Source: Planctomycetota bacterium (lineage in GTDB: Bacteria; Planctomycetota; UBA1135; UBA2386). From it: DNA of 41,781 nt. Below, in pieces: positions 25,175 through 33,051 of the stretch. The stretch's first letter is position 1. The number at the start of each line of letters is the position of its first letter. Location: NCBI GenBank assembly GCA_025459175.1, contig JALORC010000068.1, forward strand, positions 1 through 41,781, in the 5' to 3' direction. A model generated the notes under the pieces. The model did not search any database, had not been told where the DNA came from, and saw only the letters and a list, made by a program, of their open reading frames with translations. Position numbers and translations under genes: made by a program.

Positions 25175-27672
25175 AGGATGCGCGCCTCCGTGACGCGGCC
25201 GAGGTGGAGGTCGGAACCGGCCAGGAACAGGCACTGTGCGAACAGCGGCATGCCGAACAGGCTCGGCGCCGCCGGCACGGTCAGCGACAGCGTTGCTTCA
25301 CCGAGCGGCGCCGGTATCCCCACGGGCACCAACAGGGCGTTGGCGGGCAGGTGGAGTTCCCCGAACGGCGGGATCACGAGCGGAGTGGTGAGCCGCGTCG
25401 TGGCGATGCCGACGATGCCGGTGGCGGGCGCTCCGAGTTGGCCCGGTTGGCAGCGCAGGCGGTATTGGAACGTCTGGCCGAGCGTCGGCAGCGACGTCAG
25501 GCAGAGGTCGAGCCAGGTGTTGCGATACACGTCCCAGCCGTCCCATGGGGCACCGAGCACGTCCACGTCACCGTCATGGTCGAGGTCCGCGACGAGCAGC
25601 TTCTCGAGCGGGGCGATCGACCCGAGCGTCACCGTGGACACGTCGGCATGGTGGCCGTCCCCGCTGTTGCGCAGGAGCCGTGAATAGGTGTTCCCGGTGG
25701 CAGCGGACCACTTCTGCAACCACAGGTCCAGGTCGCCGTCGCGGTCGACATCGAACTGGTGGATCGCGCTGATGTAGTCCCCGTTGGTGGACGGCAGGTA
25801 GCCGGCGGTGGCATCCGACAGCACACCGCTGCCGTTGTTGCGCAGGAGCTGCAGCGTGGAGCTCGCTCCGTTGCGGATGCTCTGGATGGCATCCACATCC
25901 CCGTCGCCGTCCACGTCCCCGAGCACGAGCCTGGTTCCGTGGCCAGCCGTTGCAGCCCCGGGCCAGGTAGTTGCCGTCACGTCCGTGAACACCGTTCCCG
26001 GTCCGTTGCGCAGCACCTGCACGAACGTTGCGGCACCCGTCTCGACGGTTGCCACGATGTCCAGACGTCCGTCGCCATCCAGGTCCGCGGCCTGGGCGCT
26101 CTTGATCGGGAACAGCGAGCTGGATTCGAACCCTGGGGTCGGCAGCCGCGTCGAGGTGACGTCGGTGAACACTCCGCCGCTGCCCTGCAGGAGCAGCCGC
26201 AGCCGGTCGGCGAGCAGCAGCAGGTCGAGGTCGCCATCCTGGTCGAGATCCGCGGCGGCCGCGCCTGCATGCGGGATCGCGAGGATCGGCAGCCGGGTGC
26301 TCGTGACATCCACCGGCCCGCTCGCAGTCCCTCGGAGCAGTTGCCAGCCCCCAGAGCCCCCGAGCAGCACATCGCCGAAGCCGTCGCCTTCGAGGTCGGC
26401 ACACAGCAACACGCCCATGCCGTTCGCGAAGGGCCACCGGGTTGCATTCAGAAAGCCGGCGCTGCGGTCGTTCCGGAACGACTGGCCGTCGGCGAGGAGA
26501 AGGTCCACGAAGCCATCGCCGTCCAGGTCGCCGATGGCCGCGTCACGGTTGGTGACGGTAATCAGGAAGGGCTCCGCTGCGAACAGCTGATGGCCACCGA
26601 CGGCGCGGAAACAGAGATAGGGCGCCAGCTGATTGCCGGCGATGAGGTCCTCGCGACCGTCACCGTCGAGATCGACGAACCGGAACGCACTCGTCGGCGG
26701 CAGCGCGATGGGAGCAGGTCCGGAGGCGACGAAGACGCCGGCCACGTTCGCGAACAGCAGCCCTTCTCTGGGCAGCAGCAGCTCCGGGAACCCGTCACCG
26801 TCGACATCCCCTGCCTCGGCGGCCTGGGTACCAGGGAAGTTCGGCGGGAGCGTCCAGCTCGCATCGAGGAACACGCCGCTGCCGTCATTGCGCAGGACCA
26901 CCGTGTTGCCAGGTCTGCTGAGGAACAGATCGACGTCCCCGTCGCGGTCCAGGTCCTTCGCCAACAGCGCTGCCGGCAGGAAGCCGAGCGGCTGGATCCG
27001 TGCCACGGTTTCGTCGGTGAACAGGCCGGTGCCGTTGTTGACGAACACGGCGAACTGCGTCGGTTGGATCTGCAGCAGGTCGGCGTCGCCGTCCCCGTCG
27101 ATGTCCACGACCACGTTCTTGGGCGCGGAGACGGCCGCGATCGCCGCGCTGGCGAACGAGCCGTTGCCCTGGTTGAGCCGGATCGTGGTGAAGAACCAGT
27201 TCGGCGACCAATGGAACAGGTCGAGGTCGCCATCATGGTCGGCGTCCGCGAGCATGACGTTGTTCGCTGTATTGAGGTGCAGCAGTGGGATCGTGCTGGT
27301 GATCCAGGCACCGCCCCCTTGGTTCAGCGACACCGCGATCAGGTTGCCGCAGCCCTGCACCAGATCGCGGTCGCCATCGCCATCGAGGTCGCCCCCGGCA
27401 CTGCTGCGGGCATCCCCTCGCCAGCCGGCTGGTGAGGTGGCGGTGAATCGCCCACTGCCGTCGTTGATCAGCAACTGATCGCCGCTGGCCAGATCCAGAT
27501 CGCCGTCGCCATCGAAATCGCCGGGCTCGATGTTCCCCCCACGCAGGCTCAACGCCGAGGGGGAGTTCGTGCGGACGGACTCGAACTGCTGCGCGACAGC
27601 GGCCGCGGCGACGAACAGGAACGACGCAAGCCAGGCGGCCCCGTCGGGACGCGCGCAAAGTGACGTGTGCAA
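25171..27672 (-). CDS. Secreted FG-GAP/VCBS repeat protein
   Basis: An 833-residue exported protein with at least 14 calcium-binding motifs of the form DxDxDGxxDL, for example GDFDGDGDLDL, VDIDGDGDADLL, KDLDRDGDVDLF and ADLDHDGDVDVL. These belong to FG-GAP/VCBS repeats that build integrin-like beta-propellers, so two seven-bladed propellers are possible. The signal peptide is AAWLASFLFVAAAAVAQ. It starts at TTG 27672; a strong Shine-Dalgarno sequence, GGAGG (27682-27678), five bases upstream, supports this rare start. A C-terminal segment (TLGQTFQYRLRCQPGQLG to APSLFGMPLFAQCLFL) resembles the endings of other secreted proteins here. A role in surface adhesion or calcium-dependent binding is an inference. 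Confidence 0.9.
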   Translation of the reverse strand: MHTSLCARPDGAAWLASFLFVAAAAVAQQFESVRTNSPSALSLRGGNIEPGDFDGDGDLDLASGDQLLINDGSGRFTATSPAGWRGDARSSAGGDLDGDGDRDLVQGCGNLIAVSLNQGGGAWITSTIPLLHLNTANNVMLADADHDGDLDLFHWSPNWFFTTIRLNQGNGSFASAAIAAVSAPKNVVVDIDGDGDADLLQIQPTQFAVFVNNGTGLFTDETVARIQPLGFLPAALLAKDLDRDGDVDLFLSRPGNTVVLRNDGSGVFLDASWTLPPNFPGTQAAEAGDVDGDGFPELLLPREGLLFANVAGVFVASGPAPIALPPTSAFRFVDLDGDGREDLIAGNQLAPYLCFRAVGGHQLFAAEPFLITVTNRDAAIGDLDGDGFVDLLLADGQSFRNDRSAGFLNATRWPFANGMGVLLCADLEGDGFGDVLLGGSGGWQLLRGTASGPVDVTSTRLPILAIPHAGAAAADLDQDGDLDLLLLADRLRLLLQGSGGVFTDVTSTRLPTPGFESSSLFPIKSAQAADLDGDGRLDIVATVETGAATFVQVLRNGPGTVFTDVTATTWPGAATAGHGTRLVLGDVDGDGDVDAIQSIRNGASSTLQLLRNNGSGVLSDATAGYLPSTNGDYISAIHQFDVDRDGDLDLWLQKWSAATGNTYSRLLRNSGDGHHADVSTVTLGSIAPLEKLLVADLDHDGDVDVLGAPWDGWDVYRNTWLDLCLTSLPTLGQTFQYRLRCQPGQLGAPATGIVGIATTRLTTPLVIPPFGELHLPANALLVPVGIPAPLGEATLSLTVPAAPSLFGMPLFAQCLFLAGSDLHLGRVTEARIL

Positions 27673-27855
27673 GGTGCCCTCCCCCGATCCGTGTTGGACG
27701 GTCGTCTATCGGCCGGCGCGTCCATCCTGGTCCATCTCACTTCTTTCTCACCATCCGTCCCAGGCCCCTCTGGCGAGCGCACCCTGCAGCAGCGCTGACG
27801 CCGCGCAGCTACACTGCGTCGATGCTCGATTGGCACTCGCCCTTGCGCAGCGAAC

Positions 27856-28476
27856 GTGGGCGCATCGGCGGGCGCGCAGAAATGGGTCGTCGATCCCATC
27901 GCCCTGGGCCACGAGGTGCCCAGTCCGTTCGCCACCGATCGCAACGCCGACGTCGATCTGGCCGCCCAACGCGAGCAGTTCTTCTGTCTGCGTGGACGTA
28001 CGCGCGACGACGCCGGCGCGCCGAGCGCCTCGCTGCGCATCCTCGCGCGCAACGAAGGCAAGCTCGTGGCGTCGACCAGGAGCGATGCCGACGGCAACTT
28101 CGTGTTGTGGAGCAAGCGACCGATCACCCACGTGTTCAGCAGCGACACCATTCCACGCACGGCCCGTTGCGGCGCCTGGGCAGCCGACGGCACGCTCGAT
28201 CTCGACGAACGCGAACACGGCTATCTGCTGGTCAGCGGGCGACTGCTCGACGCCGAGGGGGCCGGCTCCGGACAGGCCGCGATCTATGCTTGCAGCAAGC
28301 GCCCGAAGCCGCCGCATCGCGAACCGCCGGACGGCACCACGACCTCGACCGGCGGCTTCTGCGTGCGCGTACCGCGCTACCAGACGAACCTGTGGTTCTT
28401 CCAGGAAGGCGGCAATCGCGATGCCTGGCTACGGATCGCACCAGGAACACCGCACACAGCACGCCTTGGCACCTAG
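27856..28476 (+). CDS. Carboxypeptidase-regulatory-like repeat protein, N-terminus unclear
   Basis: A 206-codon frame from GTG 27856. The clear coding signal starts at about QKWVVDPIALGHEVPSP. Two beta-sandwich repeats are visible: FFCLRGRTRDDAGAPSASL with SDADGNFVLW, and YLLVSGRLLDAEGAGSGQA with TSTGGFCVRVP. Such domains occur in secreted or surface proteins, but no signal peptide is present in this frame. ATG 27822 with TACACT six bases upstream looks like a leaderless start but lies in another frame, so a one-base frameshift near 27830-27870 may have split the gene. The gene stands alone on the plus strand between two minus-strand genes and is related in style to the broken gene at 11992-12767. 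Confidence 0.6.
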   Translation: MGASAGAQKWVVDPIALGHEVPSPFATDRNADVDLAAQREQFFCLRGRTRDDAGAPSASLRILARNEGKLVASTRSDADGNFVLWSKRPITHVFSSDTIPRTARCGAWAADGTLDLDEREHGYLLVSGRLLDAEGAGSGQAAIYACSKRPKPPHREPPDGTTTSTGGFCVRVPRYQTNLWFFQEGGNRDAWLRIAPGTPHTARLGT

Positions 28477-28510
28477 AGCTCCGGCATGGAACGGTCGCGT
28501 CCCCCGCTGT

Positions 28511-28552
28511 CAGCCAACTCAGTCCAGCCAACTCATTGCAGCCAACTCAGCC
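28511..28552. repeat. Three tandem 14-bp repeats overlapping a stop codon
   Basis: CAGCCAACTCAGTC, CAGCCAACTCATTG and CAGCCAACTCAGCC follow one another without gaps between two convergent genes. The last copy contains the TGA stop of the minus-strand multidomain gene (28547-28549), and each copy can supply a similar stop on that strand. No T-run or hairpin is present, so it is not an obvious terminator. Confidence 0.7.
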
Positions 28553-31500
28553 CCCGAGCAGCTTGCTGAGCACGTCATCGACATAGGTCGGCCCGTCCGC
28601 CGGCTGCCACTCCGCACCCGAGCGCAGCCCGGGATCGCCCTCGAACACCACTTTCCCCTCACGATCGAGCACCAGCGCACGCGGGATCCCGAAGCCGCCG
28701 GCCTTGATGAAGAACTCGCCGTAACACGCCCCACTGCCGTCGATCGCCACCACCGCCCCCGGCAGCGCATGCGTGCCCAGGCGCGCACGCAGCGCCGCCT
28801 CGGTGGTGCCGGCATCGCAGACCACGACCACCGCGAGCCCCGCTTTGGCGCCGCGCTGCAGCGTGTGCCGCAACCACGCCGTGCTCGGGATCACCGCGTC
28901 CTGCGCCGGCGTCCAGAACATCAGCAGCACCGGCCGGCCGCGCAGCGCCCCGAGCGTCACCGGCTCCCCCTGCACGAACTGCAGCGCGCCGAGTTCCGGC
29001 GGCACGAAGCCGCTGAACGTGCCGGGCTGCCGCTGACTCGGGTCGCTCATCACCTTCGCCATCGCCAGCTCGCGTTCGATGCGCGCGGCCGGGTCGAACG
29101 GATCGCGGGCGAGGATGCGCACGTTGCGGAACTGCGCCTCGCCGGGCCCGCACAAGAGCCCGAACGCGCCGCGCACCGCGGCCGGGTCCGGGAACGAGAG
29201 CGAGCGCACGTAGAGCCCGTCGTAGTAGACGTCGAGCTGGTTGCCGGTGACGTCGATGCGCAGCTGGTGCCAGCTGCTGCCGACCGGCACCGAACGATGG
29301 TCGTGCACGGTCCAGGTGCCGCCGCGGTTGCTGCTGAGATCGAGGAAGCCCTTCGGGTGCAGCAGCACCGCGTGGAACACAGCGTCGCCCTTGCGGCCGA
29401 AGCACAGCCCGACCAGGTCGCCGCGGTAGCCCTTGCCGTCGTCGGTGGCCAGCACCTGCAGTTCGGCGGCCAGCGAGAAGTCGGCGTCGAACGTCACGTC
29501 GCAGGTCAGTTCGCGCGTGACCATGCGGTCGCCGTCGCGCGGCACCTTGGCGCGCAGCAGCTTGCCGTAGGCCTGGAACGAACCGTCGTCGCTCGCCGAC
29601 CAGCCGCGCAGGCTGCGCTCGTCGTAGGCGACCCGGAACCGCGCCAGGCTCTTGCCGCTGCGCAGCGCCAGCTGCGTGTAGTAGTCCATCGCCGCCGGCA
29701 TCGAGTAGCTCGCGGTCATCCGGCGCGCGATCTCGAGCGCCATCGACGGCAGTTGGCGCGCCTCGTAGTCCTTCGCCAGCACCAGCCCCTGGTCGCACAG
29801 CTTCTGCCGCAGCGTGCGCACGCGCGCGACCAGCGGATCGAGTGCGTCGATCTTCTTCGCCGCCGCGGCACCGCGTGGATCGGCCGCCTTGCCGTTCAGC
29901 TCGAGCGCGCGGCGGAACTCGCGGTAGCGCGCCGCCGCCTGCGCCTTCGCCTTGTCGGCCTCGAGCACCCCGGCCAGCGACCACAGCACCTCGGGGTCGG
30001 TCGGCCGCAGCTCGCGTGCGTCCTCGAGGAACTCGCGCGCCGCCGCTTGGTCGCCGCGCGCCAGTGCCGCCGCGGCCCAACGCATCAGTTCGTCGCCGGC
30101 GTCGGTCTTGCCGAGCTCACGATCGCGCAGCTGCAGGATCCACTGCTTCCACGGCTCGTCGAGTTCGGCCAACGTCGCCACCGTCGACAGCGGCGAACCG
30201 CGCAACACGATCGTCTCGAAGTGCGCCGCCGGATCCTTCGGCTGGCCGCGCTTGAACGACGTGTAGTACGCGTGCAGCGCATCGCGGTAGACGAGCCGGC
30301 CGTCGGCGAGCCGCAGGTTGTAGAGGTAGTAGACGACGCCCCAGGTCGGCGCGTACCACGGCGGGCCCCATGCGTACTTGCCCTCGACGATCATCTTGAA
30401 CGGCGGCGCCTGCTGCGGCTCGTTCCATTCGCCGCCGGCACCCGGGCCGGCCTCGGCCGGGTCGCTCATCCAGCCGCGCTCGAGCCGCGCCGCGAGCGGC
30501 ATCAGGCGGCCCGCCGGCACGCGGTTCCACTTCACCGAGCCGTTGCTGAGGATCACGCAACCCTCGAAGAACGACGCGTAGGCCTCGTTGAGCCAGCCCG
30601 GCACCATCGGGCCGGTCATGCTGACGAACTGGTGCGCGGCCTCGTGGAACAGCGTGCCGTACATCTCACGCACCGATTCCTTGCCGGACACACCGCCGGC
30701 GTAGGTCTCGACCGCATCACCGGTGAACTGGCCGGCGGACCACGGCTGCGGCGTGGTGCCGTACTTCAGGTACTCGTCGCGGTTCTTGAAGATGCGGATC
30801 TCGATCGCCGGGGTCTTGCCGCCGTCCTCGAGGAAGTGGAAGAAGCGGCGGTAGAACCGGTTCATCTGCTCCATCGCGATGCGCGCGGTCTTCAGGACCA
30901 GGAAGCCGGCGTTGGTGCGATAGCGGTAATTGTCGCTCTGGTCGGTCCAGGCCTGCTCCCAGTCGGCGTGCTCACGATCGAGTGCCGCGAGTTCTTCCTC
31001 GCTGAGGCCGCCGGTCGGATCGGTGCCGGCGTAGACGTCCTCGACCGCGACCTCGCGGCCGCCGCTGGTGCGGATCTGCTGCACCGCCGCCAGACCGTCG
31101 GGATGACCGGGGGCCACCTGCAGCAACTGCTGGTAGACGTCGAGCGCGCCGAGCCAGTCCTTCTTGGCGCGGTACTGCTTGCCGATGTCGGCGAGGCCGG
31201 TGACGCACGCCGCCTGCAGCTTGCCCCAGTCGAGCGCCTTCGTGTCGAGCGCCTGCAGCCGTTCGAGCAGCGCCTTGCGTTCGGCCAGGGCCTCCGGGCC
31301 GGCCTTCGCCTTCGGATCGGTGCGCGCGTCGAACACTTCGAGCCAGCGGTGCTGCATGTGCACGGCGGTGTCGCGGTCGTCGAGCCGGACCGCGATCTCG
31401 GCCAGCAGCTGCAGCGCCGGCAGGCTCTTGCCGTCCCGTTCGAGCGCACGTTCGACCGCGGCCTTGGCCCCGGCGAGGTCACCGGCCTGCAGCTGACCAC

Positions 31501-31618
31501 GCGCCTCGGCGAGGTAGCTGGCGACGAAGCCGACCGGCTCCTGTTGGCCGGGCACGGCGACTGCGAACCACGACGCGAAGATCGACAGCAGTACGGAGCG
31601 GGCCGACATGCGGCGCAT
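28547..31618 (-). CDS. Secreted TPR / zinc metallopeptidase / DUF1080 / thioredoxin-like fusion protein
   Basis: A 1023-residue exported protein. The signal peptide (MRRMSARSVLLSIFASWFAVAVPGQ) is followed by TPR-like helices (about 30-200); a gluzincin-type peptidase domain with HEAAHQF (H325, E326, H329) and third zinc ligand E345 in NEAYASFFEG; and more TPR-like helices (about 505-580). Next comes a DUF1080-like lectin/laminarinase fold (about 660-836, with RGWSASDDGSF and SWHQLRIDVTGNQLDVYYDG). A TlpA/AhpC-type thioredoxin fold (about 890-1023) ends the protein, with RPVLLMFWTPAQDAV where CxxC would sit. The redox cysteines are absent, so the last domain is probably not an oxidoreductase. 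ATG 31609 is an alternative start. The peptidase substrate is unknown. Confidence 0.88.
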   Translation of the reverse strand: MRRMSARSVLLSIFASWFAVAVPGQQEPVGFVASYLAEARGQLQAGDLAGAKAAVERALERDGKSLPALQLLAEIAVRLDDRDTAVHMQHRWLEVFDARTDPKAKAGPEALAERKALLERLQALDTKALDWGKLQAACVTGLADIGKQYRAKKDWLGALDVYQQLLQVAPGHPDGLAAVQQIRTSGGREVAVEDVYAGTDPTGGLSEEELAALDREHADWEQAWTDQSDNYRYRTNAGFLVLKTARIAMEQMNRFYRRFFHFLEDGGKTPAIEIRIFKNRDEYLKYGTTPQPWSAGQFTGDAVETYAGGVSGKESVREMYGTLFHEAAHQFVSMTGPMVPGWLNEAYASFFEGCVILSNGSVKWNRVPAGRLMPLAARLERGWMSDPAEAGPGAGGEWNEPQQAPPFKMIVEGKYAWGPPWYAPTWGVVYYLYNLRLADGRLVYRDALHAYYTSFKRGQPKDPAAHFETIVLRGSPLSTVATLAELDEPWKQWILQLRDRELGKTDAGDELMRWAAAALARGDQAAAREFLEDARELRPTDPEVLWSLAGVLEADKAKAQAAARYREFRRALELNGKAADPRGAAAAKKIDALDPLVARVRTLRQKLCDQGLVLAKDYEARQLPSMALEIARRMTASYSMPAAMDYYTQLALRSGKSLARFRVAYDERSLRGWSASDDGSFQAYGKLLRAKVPRDGDRMVTRELTCDVTFDADFSLAAELQVLATDDGKGYRGDLVGLCFGRKGDAVFHAVLLHPKGFLDLSSNRGGTWTVHDHRSVPVGSSWHQLRIDVTGNQLDVYYDGLYVRSLSFPDPAAVRGAFGLLCGPGEAQFRNVRILARDPFDPAARIERELAMAKVMSDPSQRQPGTFSGFVPPELGALQFVQGEPVTLGALRGRPVLLMFWTPAQDAVIPSTAWLRHTLQRGAKAGLAVVVVCDAGTTEAALRARLGTHALPGAVVAIDGSGACYGEFFIKAGGFGIPRALVLDREGKVVFEGDPGLRSGAEWQPADGPTYVDDVLSKLLGG

Positions 31619-31688
31619 TGTGGCCGCGGCCTGGGCCGATCCCAAGCTGTTGGCGCAGGTCGGAGAACCTGGCTCGCGGCTTCGTTGT

Positions 31689-32867
31689 TCAGCGCGCGAG
31701 ACCGCCGGCGGCGGCGCTCGCGGCGAACGGCGCGCCAGGGCCTGTGATGCCCTGGAACCAGATCGGCAGCCCGACCAGTGTCGGCAAGGACGGAATGGCC
31801 CAGGACAGCGTGGTGGATCCACTGGGCCCCATCGACCCCAAACCTGCCGCGAAAGCGGTGGACAGGTCCAGCAGGACCGGCTGTTCGACCTCCGGAACCG
31901 ACACCGACACGGCGTTCGGCGCCGCGAACACGGCGACCAACGAGTTGGCCGCACCGGTGAACTGCAGCGCGTAGTTGGAGCCGAGTTGCACGGGTCCGAG
32001 GGTGCCGATACCGAGCAGCTGCCCTGGCGACGCAGTGCCGCAGCCGTTGATGCGATTCAGCACCGTGGTGCGGGCCAGCGTCACGAAGCTGGCCCCTTCG
32101 ATCGCACACCGGTTGGTCCCCGCGAGGATCGACGAATCGCTGATCCAGGCCCTGCCACCGATCATGATGAGTCCCCGACCGGCACTCAGCCCGGTGGTGA
32201 CACCCGAGAGGCTCAGGCGGCTGCCGACCAACACCGAGTTGTCCATGTAGAGCGCCGTGGCGATGCCCGTGGTGAACAGCGCGCCCTGATGGCGGATCGT
32301 GCAGTCGACCATGGAGGCTGTGCTCTGATTCACAGTGCAGGCCGGCACCCCGAACGTGGACGGCTCGGTCGCGATCGTGCATCGCAGCAGACGCAGGTCG
32401 GCCAGGTACGCAGCAAGCGCAATGTTGTCGTAGGCCCGGAACTCACAGGCGTCGAAGCTGATCCTGCCGCCTGCCACGACCCGGTGCTTGACGGTCGAGC
32501 CGCTGGGAAGCGTGATCAGACTCGGGTGGAACACGATGCCTTGGACCAGTGCTTCCTGCCCGGCCGGAATGGCGAACGCGGTCGCGCCTTCGTTGGCGGC
32601 GCCCGTGTAGTAGTTCACGTCGTAGACCACCAGCACCGCACCGGCCTGGACGGCACGCAGGGTCACCCCCACGTTCATCTCGAAGTGGGAGTAGGTGCCG
32701 GGCTGAACCTCGATGGTGTCCCCGGGCAGAGCAATGGCCAGCGCCTGGCGGATCTGGGCGAAGCCGCCAGTGCCCACGACATGCGTAGTCTGGGCGTTCG
32801 CGCGTCCGGGCAGCGCGAGCTGGGCGAGCACGAACGAGAACAGGAAGGCGCGATGACTGGCGAACAT
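31689..32867 (-). CDS. Secreted right-handed beta-helix protein (second copy)
   Basis: A 392-residue exported protein: signal peptide FASHRAFLFSFVLAQLAL with cleavage near ANA/QTT, then THVVGTGGFAQIRQALAIA and GDTIEVQPGTYSHFEM, the usual opening of pectate-lyase-like beta-helices. The central part has strands and turns such as ISFDACEFRAYDNIALA, LRLLRCTIATE and ASMVDCTIRH. The C-terminus (LSWAIPSLPTLVGLPIWFQGITG) resembles the C-terminal module shared by other exported proteins here. It is paralogous to the protein at 7011-8186. ATG 32867 was chosen for the signal peptide; the open frame to 33002 adds Arg-rich residues. No clear Shine-Dalgarno sequence is present. A catalytic site cannot be assigned. 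Confidence 0.83.
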   Translation of the reverse strand: MFASHRAFLFSFVLAQLALPGRANAQTTHVVGTGGFAQIRQALAIALPGDTIEVQPGTYSHFEMNVGVTLRAVQAGAVLVVYDVNYYTGAANEGATAFAIPAGQEALVQGIVFHPSLITLPSGSTVKHRVVAGGRISFDACEFRAYDNIALAAYLADLRLLRCTIATEPSTFGVPACTVNQSTASMVDCTIRHQGALFTTGIATALYMDNSVLVGSRLSLSGVTTGLSAGRGLIMIGGRAWISDSSILAGTNRCAIEGASFVTLARTTVLNRINGCGTASPGQLLGIGTLGPVQLGSNYALQFTGAANSLVAVFAAPNAVSVSVPEVEQPVLLDLSTAFAAGLGSMGPSGSTTLSWAIPSLPTLVGLPIWFQGITGPGAPFAASAAAGGLAR

Positions 32868-33051
32868 GAGCGGATGTGGATCAGGAGTATGCGGTTGCCG
32901 GGGCCGAACCAACCGTCCCCGCGTCGACGGCAGCGCCGCAGCGCAGCACCATAGCGAGCGCACCGCAGGGCGTCGCGCATCCATCGCCCCACGGCCCGCC
33001 ACCCTGCGGACCGCAGCCGCGAGTGCTCGCGGACGAGTTGGCGTCCACCTC

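Noticed and set aside
27530..31747. Long plus-strand open frame of about 1,400 codons
   Set aside because: Antisense to the multidomain metallopeptidase gene, with no start context and shadow-like composition.
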